Assembly: GCA_963662155.1 (NCBI GenBank)
Contig: OY759262.1
Span: forward strand, 56,531,990-56,595,989
Direction of reading: 5' to 3'
Source: Lamellibrachia columna
Taxonomy: Eukaryota; Annelida; Polychaeta; Sabellida; Siboglinidae
DNA: 64,000 bases
Positions 1 to 13,800 of this stretch are shown here, one piece after another; position 1 is the first letter of the stretch, and each line of letters opens with the position of its first letter. A program made the position numbers and the translations under genes. The notes beneath the pieces are model-generated. The model saw nothing but the letters and a program-made list of their open reading frames with translations, was not told the DNA's origin and did not search any database.

Positions 1-755
1 ATTATTACGAAATTGATAATTTACAAAATCATGTTGTGTGTGTGCGTGCATGCGTGCGTGTGTGTGTGTTTGTGTGGGTACGTGCGTAGGTGAACTTAGT
101 AGCTTTAAGCTATTTACAAAGCATGTTTTTGTTCTTTTCACATAGCGTTATAACGTTGTGATGGAATGCTTAATTTCATTGCCATTTTTCGTACACTTTC
201 TCGACAATTGAATACAAATGTTGGTAGCTTTAAACGTATCAGCAGAAGACGTTTGTCAAAATTGTCTCGCTTGCTCTTGAGGAACTGAAAGGCGCAATTA
301 ATTGATGATGATTGTTCTACCTGAAATAAATTAAGTGTAAATAATAATATAATTATTCTATAGAAATTAACACAACATTCATATCTCGTGCTTTCCAATA
401 CTGAAGTGACCCTCTGATCTAGTGGCACACTCCTCCCTTGTGGGCTTTTGTTAGCGTACAATGAAAATTGTTTTATAGATGAATTCAAACAACTGCTTCT
501 AACAACTTCTAACATGAAACCACACATGATTTACATAAGTAGATCATTTACTTGTTCTAGATTTTTAATCATTAAATAATAATCATATCAGAAAGTTCAA
601 GTGAAAATTTACTTCCAAGTGAAAGTATAACGTTCATTCACTTTTCAAGTAATTCCAGCTCTGCGGATTTCTACGACAGGTGCATAGCGTGGGAATGACC
701 ACAATGATTCGTGTGACGTAGACTTTGGAGATTCCAAACAGTCACGAAACGTTAG
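1..755. repeat. Composite interspersed repeat, block R0, copy 1 (cut by window edge)
   Basis: This stretch is a close direct copy of 48208-48969, with scattered substitutions and small indels. Both copies have a TG-rich microsatellite near the start (about 33-75) and run straight into the same 17-bp minisatellite. The reading frames across it are short and not shared between copies. I see no gene. The family is not recognised. Confidence 0.8.
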
Positions 756-1017
756 ATGGCTCACCCGTCCCTGTGGCCCACTCCTCCCTTTGGTCCTCTC
801 CTCCCTGAGACAAACTCCTCCCTGTGGCACTCTCCTTGCTTTGGCCCACTCTCCCTGTGGTCCTCTCCTCCCTGTGTCCCACTCCTCCCTGTGGCCCAAT
901 CCTCCCTGTGGTCCTCTCCTCCCTGTGGCCCACTCGCCCCTGTGGCCCACTTCTCCCTGTGGCACTCTCTTCCCTGTGGCCCACTCCTCCCTTTGGTCCT
1001 CTCCTTCCTGAGACAAA
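756..1017. repeat. 17-bp minisatellite (CTGTGGCCCACTCCTCC type), short array
   Basis: About 15 tandem copies of a 17-bp pyrimidine-rich unit, alternating CTGTGGCCCA and CTGTGGTCCT variants, with an interspersed GAGACAAACTCC variant. The same array, longer, is at 48970-49695. All reading frames stay open because 17-bp units cycle the frame through a stop-poor sequence, so the predicted proteins here are artefacts. Confidence 0.9.
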
Positions 1018-1020
1018 CTC

Positions 1021-2900
1021 GCCGTAAACTAAAAACCGATAAGTTTAAAGTTTCTTATCCTCCATAGCTACCCGCGTACCAATGCAACTGTTTACAACTG
1101 GAACTACTAATCGATTATGAACTTTTGCTTTGATTTGGTGTGCTGACGAGGTTCGGTCTCCCGATGATTTTAGCGGAATAGAAATATTGTATATATTATA
1201 TTATTAGTATTTCTATATGGTATTAATAATTACAGTTGTTATTTCGGAATAATTGGCCATGGTAGTTTTTAAGTGGAACATGAATTGTATCTTGTAATTG
1301 GTGTGTATTTGGAATTGATATAATGTAATTGATCTGAACGATACTATCACTTTTTGTATGTATGTATGTTAAAAAAGTGGTTTGCGATAATAACTCATAT
1401 CAGTTTAGCAGTCTAATAGTTATAATATAATAAACATTTAATTTAATAACTAGTGCGAATTATTTGCAGGACAAAGTTAATAAAAAGAACAACAACAGGA
1501 ATAACACTGAAATAAAACACACTACTTCTGGCACGGCAGCACGATTGATGGATCAGGGAAGATCACGTAGTTGACTACTCTTGCATAGGGGACGCAAGTG
1601 ATGCTCGTTTCGAGGCAATAGTTGACGAGATAATACACTTTCGGCACTTACGGCCCCCAAGTTGTTCACACCGTAACACGTTATACGTCATTATAAAATA
1701 AATCATTGGTATAACTAGTATCACATTTTAATGCTGGTTGTTTTAATATATAATGAAAGTAAATCTGTTATTATTTGTTCTCTCTATTTCAATTCCAAAT
1801 GTGTTTATTTTCTGAAATGCCATAGCGGGCAGCGTGTCGTTGAGGGTCGGAAGTTAGCATTGATGAGCAAATTTGCATAAAACCAAAATGGCGGCTGACG
1901 CTACATGTGTCCCCTGCACTAAGTTCGCTCGGGCGCAATTAATTGCGAAATTTTGACGTACAGTTGCTTGCGGATGCAAACATCGTGTTCAAGTCTGAGA
2001 GTGTGTGCGCCCGTTCGGATATAATTAAATTGCTTTCTCGGGTAGGAATATGCCAGTCGAGCTGCTCGGATTTTCATTACCGTGAAGAAATTGTCATTCA
2101 CGAACGGGCGTACTCTCTTGTGAATATTGCGTAGGACGGTCAGCTTAATCACGAATCTAACGGTGGAACGCACTATTCTCCAACTCCAATATTAGCAAAA
2201 AAAATTTATCGACGACCTGAACATTTAATCGACGTAACATCAGCCGCCTTTCCATGGAGGGTCTTATCAGTCCACAAACGCCTATATGAATATCTTTCAA
2301 ATTTAATGTACCTGTTTACAATAACTACACATTGAAAGCAAAGCAGAGAAAAATCTGATATAATAACATAAGGGAACATTCGAGGTATAAAATATTTGTA
2401 ATAAATTCAAAGCAACGTGCATGTGGTGTTGAAAACATATCGAGACCGTGATATATGTTATAAATTAACATCAATTTGGAATATAAATTGTGTTAATATA
2501 CATTTGTAATTTATTGTTGAATAGCTATTTAACTATAATATTATGTTAAATATTCCATATCAGAGCACACCTAACTGTTACAGAGCGTAGGTTTGTTTTA
2601 CTTATAACATTCATCTCCAAATAGCTTTGTCTTGGGCTAACATGGTCGAATGATAGTCGAATATTTGAAAAGGTACTCTTGTCGTGTCTTGTTTAAGATA
2701 CTGTCCAACCCTCCTAAGGAATCAAACTGTCAGGGTTGTGTGCGCATGGAATTATTGCTGCTTAGTCTTATTTTGGTTGGAACTGAGTGGGTTACAGATA
2801 TCTTTAGTTGTTTGGGTTTTGTGATGCTGGTTATTGTGCCTTGTAGTGAGTTTCAATATTTTATTGTTCTGAAAAGATAAGTACTTGTAACAATTATTTC
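1021..2900. repeat. Composite interspersed repeat, block R1, copy 1
   Basis: Direct copy of 41419-43120 and 52085-53240, starting with the shared GTAAACTAAAAACCGATA. A sub-block at about 1920-2335 has a partly open plus-strand frame that is similar between copies, interrupted here by TAG near 2131, so it may descend from a transposon ORF. No catalytic motif is recognisable. The block ends next to an (AT)n tract, as the copy ending at 43120 does. Family unknown to me. Confidence 0.75.
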
Positions 2901-2923
2901 TGGTGTGGATGGTATTTACGATT

Positions 2924-2927
<4 letters not shown>

Positions 2928-3013
<86 letters not shown>
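2928..3013. repeat. (AT)n microsatellite
   Basis: About 43 uninterrupted AT dinucleotides at the right edge of repeat block R1. The 42.6-43.1 kb copy ends in an even longer (AT)n at 43123-43263, so the tract belongs to the repeat family. Confidence 0.95.
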
Positions 3014-3017
<4 letters not shown>

Positions 3018-3119
3018 CAACATTTAACAACATTTACCATCCAAACCAGGTGGCAAATGATCAGGGAAGCCATTGGCTTATCGAGAGTACATCAGTGTAA
3101 CTCGCCCTAATGAGATATG

Positions 3120-3375
3120 TGTCCAACTTGTTTTTAAACATATTCACGCTGCTAGCGGTTATACAATTCTGTAGATAATTGTTTCCATTCATTTACTGTC
3201 CTCTGTGAGAATGAGTTCTTCCTGATATCAAATCTACACTGATATTTTACTAACTTTATCTCATGTCCTCTAGTTCTGCTATCTTCCTTGAGAGAGAAAA
3301 ACATATTTCTATCAATATGTTCATACCCATCTTAAAAACTTCAATCTGACCTCCTCTTAACCTAGCGAGATGATG
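3120..3375 (-). mobile_element. LINE 3' fragment (CR1/L2-like reverse transcriptase C-terminus)
   Basis: On the minus strand this reads as the degenerate C-terminal tail of a LINE polymerase, including an 'N-S-F-S-Q-R-x-x-N-E-W' type stretch and 'ASSVNMFKNKLD'. The same tail is recognisable in the plus-strand LINE relic around 55.7-55.85 kb. It carries several stops and shifts, so it is non-functional. No target duplication was identified. Confidence 0.6.
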
Positions 3376-3685
3376 TATATCAATCTATGCCTTGGCATCT
3401 GATGCTGCCAGTCAACATCCCTCGAGATTGCATTATAATACTGGCAGTCATATAACTGCTAGCCGCGCTGATATCCACTCGACGTTCACAAACGTATGTT
3501 TAACATAGAACGAGGCTGCCATGCATTATTTGGATGGATACACCACGGTAATAAGACAACCTGATTGGTCTACAATATTTTACTATGATATGCCAAACCA
3601 AATAACAAACGGCACCCTCGTTCTGAGAGTTAGCCTAACGTTTGAATAATTTCGGACTTGACCGAGTACGCGCGTTGGCATATAC

Positions 3686-3770
3686 ATGCGATTGTTTTCT
3701 GTTATTGTTTTGTTTGCGTAATCTATAGACACGCGATTGTTTTCTGTTATTGTTTTGTTTGCGTAATCTG
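3686..3770. repeat. 45-bp tandem duplication
   Basis: The segment beginning GCGATTGTTTTCTG is present twice at a 45-bp spacing (3688 and 3733), nearly identical. Open frames here are a consequence of the duplication. Confidence 0.85.
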
Positions 3771-3888
3771 CGTCAAACGGCCGCATCAATTCTATCGAAC
3801 CATAAGAATGCTTGGTGAAACCGGCCCAGCAGCATATTTACAAATGTAGGAAGTGAAAAAGCATGCTCGAGTGTTAATTAACAGTTAC

Positions 3889-4026
3889 ATAATGGGAATA
3901 ACATACTGTTTGTTGATGTCACTCGAGTGTCACCAGCCGTATAACATCACTAGTGCCCGCTACACTGGTGATTTTATATGGCTGGTGACACTCGAGTGAT
4001 ATCAACAGAGTATTATTCCATAATTA
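3889..4026. repeat. Long imperfect palindrome, possibly a hairpin MITE
   Basis: Two arms of about 65 nt are inverted copies of each other (left about 3889-3954, right about 3963-4026), sharing CACTCGAGTGTCACCAGCC and its complement, around a spacer under 10 nt. The extent fits a foldback or MITE-like element. Clear target duplications were not found. Confidence 0.75.
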
Positions 4027-4979
4027 TTGTAACGTACACAACGTTGTCAACAATTGTACGTAATTGAGAGCAGCGTTACGAATAGCTGTACTTAATAACT
4101 ACAAAGTAATGGAGGGGTGAATTTCGATAAAAATAAAACTGAGACGACCCGACCGTGGGTCGTAGATCGTAGAATCGGAAAAAAAAATTACGACCCAAAG
4201 CGTCTAGGATGAGTAAAATAGCATGATTTGTTATATTAACATTATTGCCAAACTACACATTTGGATATCAACGAACCGGATACGCGATGGGATATATAAG
4301 TTGAGGATGGAATTTTAAATATGATTCGCTTAAGTAGATGCAACGAGCAGACGTCGGATACCGCAGCCAATATAACGAGTCATCGACCGACGATCGGGCG
4401 AATCGAAATCATTTAAGCGTCCGTGCCTCGGACGGAATTTCGGTAACTCGACAAAGAGTCAAGCATTGAAGTGACCTTCTGTGAAAATGTTAATCAACAT
4501 TAGGCCGCTGCCGCAAATGTCATGTCGTTGAAAGATTTGAAAAGCAAGCGGAAATCGTAGCGATCCTCGTAATGCCAAATTAATCAGGTGTGTAGTGCAC
4601 AAACTAAACAACGACTTTGCATGCTACCTTAAGTTTTACTTATGATAGACTGACCAACTACGTAATGTGTTTCCTTTAAATATAACGCAGTATGACCAAA
4701 TGTTACAATGTGACATCTAAGAACGCATCGACTCAAAGCTCAACTTGATTAGACAATTCGGAATAATTTAAGAATAAAGCATGACCCAAGAGCTCAAGCA
4801 TGTCTTAAGACCTTCAAGTGACCCAACAACTCAGTGCGACTGAAGAGTGTAGTGTGACCTAAGAGTTCAATGTGACCCAGCAACTCAGTGTGAATCAAGC
4901 TTTCAGTATGACCCAAGAGCTCAGAGTGACCCAAAAATTCAATACACACACGCCTCTATCAATATCATTCCAATGTAAT
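4027..4979. other. No gene seen; includes a degenerate 18-20 bp minisatellite
   Basis: No coding potential found. At about 4781-4945 there are around eight degenerate units of the type TGACCCAAGAGCTCAG(N), 18-21 bp each. The rest is unique AT-rich sequence. Confidence 0.6.
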
Positions 4980-6480
4980 CTAACTGTTTACAATAAGTGC
5001 ATCTATAAAGCAAAGTAGAGTGAAATCGTATATAATAACACAAGGGAACAATCGAGGTATAACATATTATTAACAAATACAAAGCAACGCGCAAGTGGTG
5101 TAGAAAACTAATTGTGACCGTGATATGTGTTATATATTAACATCATTATGTAATATAAATTGTGTTATTAAACATTTGTAGTTAATTGTTGAATAGTTAT
5201 TAAACTCTAGTATTGTGTTAGAAATAATTCAATTTTGATAGCAACCATAACTCTTACAGAGCAATGACTTATTATGACTTATGACATTTAACTCCAAACA
5301 GCCCTGTCTACGTCTAACAAGGTCGAATGATAGTCGAACATTTGAAGAAAAGATAATCTTGATAATGTCCAACATCTAAGGAGTCAAACTCTCAGGGTTG
5401 TATATGCATGGATAAATTGCTGCTTATTCGTGTTTGGTTGGAACTGAGTGGGACAGAGCTTCTTTAATTGTTGGGGTGATGCAGGTTATTGTGTCTGGTA
5501 TTGAGTTCCAATATTTTACTCTCGTGGAACATAGGAGAAATACTTGTAACAATTCTTTCAGGTGTGGATTGTAGATGTGTAGGCAGTTGTTGTGGTGTGT
5601 TTTGAGAGCATGAGTACAGGCTGCGTCTAAGAAAACGCCAGAGTACTATTTGCCGAGGCTGTGATCTGATGGATGTGTTTATTCCAGGTGAGGTATTTGG
5701 TGATACAAACTCCAAGATAAAGATGATTGTCAGTTGCTTCGAGAATTGTATCTCTCATTGTGTAATTAAAGTGATTCATAGTTCATTCTTCAGTGAGTCA
5801 CATAACAAAGCACGAATACGATGATATCCGGTAAATCTATTGAGTGTCCGACTTATACAAAAACAATACTCGATCATAATTCCAACGACATTCATTATGA
5901 ATTCAGGTACGTAGGTCAAGATGATTTCCATCCTCTCCCCGATCACATTGCAAAGTTATGACAATTCACAAAGGACGTTTACATTTTCACTTCAACAATT
6001 TCTGTATCAAGCGTTAAATAATGTGATAGTCTCACGAGTTCATAAAAACTATATACAAAAGTTGCAAAAACGAGCTAGCATGTCGTAGTGGATGCTAGGT
6101 AAGTTTGAATTTTCGCAAAATTTATTTCAAATGAGACGAGTAAAAATCGAATGGAGGAGGAACCTTTAAAGGCACAGTACGTAGTGAGTCATCCTCTGTG
6201 AAATAATAGTTGTACTATTATATTTCATTTCTCTATTTAGTGAATATGTCGATGTAACCTTTTGTAGCGTGATATTTTCAATGTAAGCCATCATGGCAAT
6301 GTGGTAAACATAATCATCGTTTATAACGTGTGCTTCACACACGATTAATTTGGCATTACATGGATCACTACATTTTCTGCTTGTTGGTGTATTCTTTCAA
6401 CGACTTGACATTTCCAGCAGCGGCCTAATGTTGATTAGCATCGTCTCCAAAGGGCAAGTCATTGTTTGCCTGTTTGCCGA
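4980..6480. repeat. Composite interspersed repeat, R1 tail plus block R3
   Basis: 4980-5560 matches the end of R1 (2340-2880, 42600-43110). 5560-5960 matches about 53590-53960. 6018-6480 matches 43264-43730. This copy lacks the (AT)n tract and so links parts that other copies separate. No gene seen. Confidence 0.7.
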
Positions 6481-7622
6481 CATTTTGCCAGGCCACGCAA
6501 GATCCCGTGACTATAGCTAAGGCGATAATGACACATAAATTATTCAATGCTATTTAATGGCATTGATCTCTCTTCGCTCGAACGACAGTTGTTGACTCGT
6601 TATAATGGCCGTGTCGTCCGACGACTGCTCGTTGTATCTGGATCCGCTGGTCACCTTTAAAATTCAAACTCAACTGATTTAGCCAATCGCCAACCCGGTG
6701 CGTTGATAGTTTAAATAACATATTCAATATATTTAATATAAATAAATAAATAAAATAAAAGACACATTAATAAGTTGCCAAAGGTGAACTGTAAAGTTTT
6801 GCACTGAGTGATTTATTAGTCAGTCAAATTTATATTTTATACAATCATTTTAATTGTGATTTCTATATTCACATGAAGCAACACAGCGACATTTGCATTT
6901 TTACGCAAAATACAAGCGGCAAAATTCACAGATGTTTCCTTTTGAAAATAGTCAACTGTTTTGATGTATTGAATACCTGGAAGCAGACGTGTGTCTAAAC
7001 AATTCCAGGCATATCTACCATTTAACGCACGAATATACATGTAAACTAGGCTATAATTAATGCACGTTTTTAACCTATTTTACTCGGGAAATGCAATAAC
7101 ACACGTGAAGTCACCACATAATATTTTACAAATGTACTGTAAGTGAAATATCTGACGGAAATTAATTCCTTCATATACGCATGTCAAATGGCCTCATATG
7201 CACGGGGACTCCTGCGACGCAGCAAGGGAGAATACACGGAGTTTCCCTCTCCTGCCGCCAATGGACCAGGGCCTCGATGCTTTCTGGACTGCAATGGCCT
7301 ACTTCGCCTGCATGCATCACCTATTCACCACGTTATCAAAATTAACAAAACTGTCTCTCGGCATTGTCGACTCTGAAGAATGACATTGAGCACCGAGTTT
7401 CCCACGGAGACCACTGCTTATCGTCTGTCGGTAAAAGTGAAATATCACCATTGAATACAACGGTGTGCCTAGTCATTTAGTGTAATGATTCATTTGTCCA
7501 TGCACGAGAATGTGTGAAACTATTGGTCGGGCACGTTCGAGGCAGCCGGGCATGCGCGGGATAGCATCGATCAGCTACTATCTCATTCATGTTTATCCTC
7601 GCAGAAAACATCAAGTTCGTCA
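6481..7622. other. Region downstream of the DEG/ENaC gene, no gene seen
   Basis: AT-rich sequence 3' of the last channel exon. Short plus-strand frames around 7143-7383 overlap each other in different frames and show no family resemblance. The 3' UTR of the channel presumably lies here, but no convincing poly(A) signal was identified. Confidence 0.5.
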
Positions 7623-7810
7623 TTACATGTGTATATATTCCTGGACACATATCTTTGAGTTCATTCTCCGACTCTGTTTTCGATGATCGCCGTGATCGCC
7701 TTTTCCCTTACACCGTCGGCTTGCCAATGTGTTCGCGAAGGCGTCTACTGCTTCCATTAGGGTTATGACGCTCGCGCCAATGAGTAACCCCATCGAACCT
7801 CCGATGTCAC
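7623..7810 (-). CDS. DEG/ENaC exon H: TM2, selectivity filter region, C-terminus
   Basis: After TTACAG it reads (S)DIGGSMGLLIGASVITLMEAVDAF, the TM2 signature with the G-x-S filter (here GAS) and the conserved Glu. A short basic cytoplasmic tail ends in TAA at 7623-7625. The frame is open upstream of 7810, but that part is intronic by the phase argument. Confidence 0.9.
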
Positions 7811-10800
7811 CTGTAACACGCATGGACAACTGTACTAATGTCTGCCCCGTGTGGTGTAAAACCTGCCACTCCGTAAAATAAAATAAACATATGACTAGAA
7901 ACAAGTACATTACGATACAAGATTCGGCATCATTGATACGAGCAATCACACTGGTCACATAATTAATAGACATTTCGAATGTATAACTACACCAATATAC
8001 AACGATTTGTCGGATGGACACTTATATAATGCATGTCTAGGGACCTAAATTCCCACCATGTCTTACTACGTAAAAGTTTCATATTGATGCATTCATAACA
8101 GTTGCTATAAAAGACAATGTACGTAAATCATCGCCAACGACTTCTGCTGCTTCCGTTGACTACCAGACTTCAACGCCATTAGGAAAAACAATACAAAATG
8201 TAACATGTGCGGTTAGTACCCATTGACTTGGCATAATGGGGTAATGCCGCAATGTAGTGTGCGGATATTGTAGCATTTCTGCTATGTTTTATATCAGAAT
8301 ACTATTTCCTGTTTCTTTATTTATTATTTAAACCTTTTAAGGATGAATGAATGGATCAGCCTTTGCTGGAGCCGACCAATATTATTTCACTTATTTGCAC
8401 AAACATGTCAGTGTCCGTATCTTCGAGATATGTTTATCTTACAAGATGATGCGTACTAAGTAGGCAAGAACCTGAGTATTACACGAATGTAAAGTTGTTT
8501 TCTTAGTGGACTAGACCAGGAGACAGTGATTAGTGAATTAGTGTTGTCTCAGAAACAAGAGGTATGAAAAGATACTGGATACTTGTATGAGACATATCAT
8601 CGAGCAGATCACGGAAGGGTCGTATAGCCCCAGCTTGAGCGCCCGGATGTCACACGAAGGACACGTTTGAGTCAACAACGTGTAAGGTATGACTTTGAGC
8701 GAAGAGGTAGAAGTGTATGCGCTCCCCACAAATTAAGAAATTGCGCGTGAAACGTGAGAAACGAGGTGACTGAAAACATAGCCGAGATGCCCTGTGAGTG
8801 TCGACGCAGCGAGGCGATGCCAAAACGTCACTAGCGAGACGACATCCCTGATGTGAAGAAAGGCGGTCGCGACAACCATAGCAGTACGCCTGAACGACGG
8901 CAGAGGGCAGAGTCGTCTCTACACAACATTCGCTGCACGACGGCAGGAGCAGTACGCCAGAACGACGGCAGACAACGGATTCGTCTCTGCACTACGTTCG
9001 CTGCGCGACGACCGTAGACAGCCGCCTCTGATGGAGAAACGCGAGTGCTCCGTGACCCGACGTCTTGCGCCTGGGGCGGAATGAATTGTTCGTGACAACG
9101 TGGAGAAGCGACTGAACTGTTATGCAGGCGTAGATGCATCGGAACTGACTTTGTTGTTCTTAGAACAGGGTTGTGTGATAGAAAGACATGTCGAAGTACG
9201 TAAGCAAACACAGCTGTGTTTTATCTTTAGTCATGATGATTATAACAATATAGTTAACTTTGGGTTAATGTATAGATAGCGATGGGTCACGTTACAGGCT
9301 ATTAATATTTATTTCGCCGGGTGAATATTTCCCTGGCAGATTACTGCAGAATCGGAGTAACGTCCTTACGATAATTATATAGAACCAAGGGTCTACCTGT
9401 TTCCATGTAAATTACTTCGTACATTTTGTGTATTAAATGTTTATTTTTTCTTTAACTTGTCTTTGTTGTATTGTTCATTTGAGCAACCACCTTTCGTGAG
9501 CGTTGGATTATAGAAATTGTTTTTTTTCCAACTAGACCTGAGCGAAACGACTGAGCGGAATCCCCGCCAATAACGTATTGTCGGCCGTGGAAACGAAGTC
9601 ACTCTGCGTAGAATGTAGATTGTACTGGTCATTGCACCTGCTATTGTTAAAAGTGGCGACTCCCAAGTCAAAGAAGCCGACAGAGCCGTGCGCAACACGG
9701 AAATATACCGTACAAAGCCTGTCATTCAGAACCAACCAATTATCTTAGATAACGTCAGCCACTGCGAGCAAGTTGATGATCTTATAGGTGGTAACAATAA
9801 GACATGTACGCCCCCTATTATTACAACGCCCCAAACATGCCCCTCCTTCCCCAATGCTTGTTACTTGTTAATGCTCTCACTTGAGACAACTCAAACTATA
9901 GCAAGTGACTCTCACTGTACCGAAACAGTCTATGAACACTGAAGCTGTGTCGCTTGAAATTGACACTTTTGGTTGCAGCAAAATGGAGCCCATAAAAGAG
10001 GATTATTGAGATTAGTTCCAACGTTATCCATATCAGCAGCAACAACAACGAAACAGTCTGGAATGACTCCCCGCATGTTATTTAGAGTATCGTGTTCTTG
10101 CTCTTGGAAAACTTAAACGAGGACACGGGTATGACTATATGGCATTCGTTACCCTATATTGACCTCTCAAATTGCAGAACGGCACGTTTTATGGGCGTCT
10201 AAATTTGGTATAACCCGTCGATTCCTCTGGTGTTGAAACAGCAACACCGATCCAGGTATTGTTTTTATTATTTCAATTACGCTATGTAATAACCGAGATA
10301 GTCTTGGTATCTAGCAAATTTAACAACACAAACAAGCCTTACTTAGCATGTCAATGAGAGTGTAACCCTCAATCTGCTCAGACTCCTGGACACGCAGGTC
10401 CCGCATGTAGATATTCAGCTCCAGAAAGTTGTTACTGAAACACGTTCAAACGAAGGTATCATTATCTATTTCATCACGAAAAACAAATGTATGTATTTTA
10501 CCTACATTTTGTGTTTATGTATGTTTAACTAAGGGTGCGTCTACTTCAATTTTCTATTGATTAAATGTATAGAATTGTATAAAATTCTACAGGACATAGT
10601 ATGTTACTTATAACATTAAACTGTACATAAAACTATATAATTCTTCAAATTCTACAGAAATTTCCAAGAAAAAAATTATATGTCATATTCTATGAAAATG
10701 GTGTCATATTGTATACAAAATATATATAATAGTTTTGTGAATGGTAAACAACAGTCTCTCAAAAAATCCTATATACTATTGCATAGAATGTATATATTCT

Positions 10801-13800
10801 TTTTTTATTAAGGGCTACCTTTTCGGGAGTTTGTTTTAACACATATATATTCCAATCTTCTTGAAATTAGCATGCTTTCCTTACACTATGCCAATTGGAA
10901 TACAATGGTATTATTGCAAAACTTTAAATCAATTCTATGAAAAGCGGGACATGTCTTTATATCGCTGCACGCTGCACATCTACAAATTGCATAACTGTCT
11001 CTGGAATACGGGACGTACAGCATTAGAAGGGTGCGTAGTTGTCGGAGATCCCCGAATCTTTACGTTCCATTATGATCCACCAAGTAGCGTGGTGGTAATG
11101 AGAAGGGTGTTTTGCAAAACATTACGTGACAGAACATTACATCTGGTGAAGTGCATGCCTATTCCGCGTGGCTTATTAGACGGTTGTGCAGTTATATAAT
11201 ACTACAGCTGTACGTACATAGGTGCAGACGCTAAATCGTTAATATGACAGTAAATTACCTAAAAAACTTTCCGTCCAATCGAGTCGTTTCAAGGAAATAT
11301 TCCAGCCTTTTGATGAACGATGTAAAGTTCTGATATGAAAAGCGATCGAACATGATCCTCATTGGACGAATGTTTGTTTTTAGACAGTTTTTATTACTCA
11401 TCTCGCCGCGAACTAGATTCCCACGAAATGAATCGTCATCCTCAAATTTGAAATACTCGCGCATAGCAGCTTTCTCGGAAGCGGTAGCGATTTTGTAGAG
11501 GCCGTATAGTTTAACAAAGACTGCCCGGAGAATAGGTTCGTCTTCCGCTTCGACAAAGCACGCGCAGTTGATCCAATAAACGTTTGATGCAGCAGAATAC
11601 AATTTAATGTTATTGTCTACAATTCTAAAAATTGATGTCTGAAACACTTTAACCATCTGCATTATTCTTGCATTCGTAAGTACGCCGGCTAAGTGTAATC
11701 TGCTGACGTTTTTTGCGTTCTCCAAGCCGTTCTTGTATTTTATCATTTCACGGTCTGCATGTTCACTCTCAGTACCACGCCAGTTGAGCAAGATTTTGAC
11801 AAAGTCTAAATAGTAATCTTTACCCTCCAAATAAGATCTTTTTGCAACATCGCGTGCTTTATAGTCTTTGAATCTATTCCGTGCTTTTATAATACGCTGG
11901 AGCGGTTGTCGTATGACGAACGACTCATATGCTGTGAGATCATTGTCGATTTCGACTGAAGCTAGCCTTAATCCATTGGTATAATTCAGAACTTTGTTTT
12001 TTGTTTCTATTTCGTGACCATCGGCTGTGTAGATATGAAACAACCCGTAGATGTTTTCTATATATTTGTTAATTTGTCCTCTGAGCCGTGTGTGTATCTC
12101 ATTCATTTCTTTGCTTTGCTTGAACAATTCTGCGGTTAGATAGAACGAGTCGTAACTGCCGTTCGGCGTAACTTTATAGTTCGTCAATGGGAAAGCGTTG
12201 CAGTATGCGTCGTGCACTCTGTCTAGATTGTCCAACAGTCTCTTCGAAGCGGTAATTTTTTCTCCCAGACGCAGGCGAAGGGTTGTTCGCAAACATTCGT
12301 TGTCAATCATGTCTACTGAATCTGTGAGTGTTTTGGAGAGCTCGAACGAGTCAGACGTACAATCATGCAAATTCATTTTATCCCAACCGACAACAAAACG
12401 ATTGTGTAAGATATCATGCATTTTCTGAAATCCTAATTCATTTAAATAATCATAACATACGTCACGCGTCGTATAATTTCGTACATATTGTGTATATTCT
12501 AATAAGTATATCAGTTTTTCCAATTGTGGTAGCCCTCTTCGAATTCGTTCTATCTCCTTTATGTTAGCTCGCCGTTTGTCCGGCAACAGGCGCTCCTGGA
12601 TGTCGAAAGATTCTTTCAGTTGCTCCCCAACATTCTTGAGGTATTTCTCAGACAACTCGAATTGGTTTTCTCCGTTCTCGTTGGCGGCCGCGTAGCTATT
12701 GGACGCTTTGTAATGCACTATATCGCACTCTTTCGGGCACACGCATGTAGTAGTGGCAAGCGTTTCTCTCGTAGTTGCCACGCTTGTGGCAGGCAGGTTT
12801 CTGTTAAATGATTCTGAAAAAACAAACTACGTCTTAGACATCAATGCAGTTCATCAAATGGTAAGTGACGTATCCAGGATATTGCAATGAGGAAGCCAGA
12901 ACTCAAGAGGGCAAGATGCGTCACCCATTGGTTTACCACGCTACCACGTAGATGCACAACATGTAATATATGAAACAAAATTAAAATAAACATGGAATTT
13001 TGACGCTTGATGACTACACGACCAAACACTCAATTAGTTCTTGGAAGTCGTTGCAGCTGAGACTTGTTGACACGCTACGACGTGTTAGGCGTCTCCCACG
13101 AGATCGAAGGTCCGACTTGTATACACAGAAGCAAAGCAAGTTTTCAATCAAGCGAGCTGCTAAGTCAAAACGAGATAAGTTTAATAAACAAAAGCCAACA
13201 TATGTTGCATCAGTTCAGTTTACACCGCATGGCATTTATTGGTAAGTATAGAACAATGTGTTTACAAATAAAGTTGCATTTCGTGAACGAATATAGCTAG
13301 ACTACAGGTACCCGTGGCGTAAGTTATGGCTCGGCTCATGAAATTAAGATGCTCTGTGTTCAACAAGTTTTTCCTGTAGTAAACCACCAGCGTGCTATTC
13401 TTGATTATAGCTGGATATATATAGTTATATTTCATAAACTCCTTGTTCCTTTAATTATCATTCAGTCGTTGACATATCACCCTAAATTATTTCAATAGAG
13501 ACATACCTATTGCTGGCAGCAGGCAGTTTGTATATCGGGAGACGTTACACACGGGCGGTTCGTCTATGATCAGTAATGCAACATATAAGTGTTTATTATG
13601 TACGTTGCTATGTCCAATAGAACGCAGCAGAGAAGGTGTGTAGTGCCATTTACACAAGAAAATTTTTATTTAGGATAATTCCAACATAGTGTTTATATGG
13701 AGTATATTGTCTAATCTCATGAACCATTAGCGCACGGTGTTCGAGGGTATTGTCCGTGAGAAAATGTGTTTACAAGCTATACCTGTGGTAGTTCATGCTA

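Noticed and set aside
645..1067. Several overlapping open frames rich in Pro/Cys/Leu or Gly/Arg/Glu
   Set aside because: They lie in the 17-bp minisatellite, which keeps all frames open. The same occurs at 48970-49701.
10861..11199. 112-aa plus-strand frame between channel exons F and G
   Set aside because: No ATG at its head, no family resemblance, and it lies in an intron opposite a well-supported gene.
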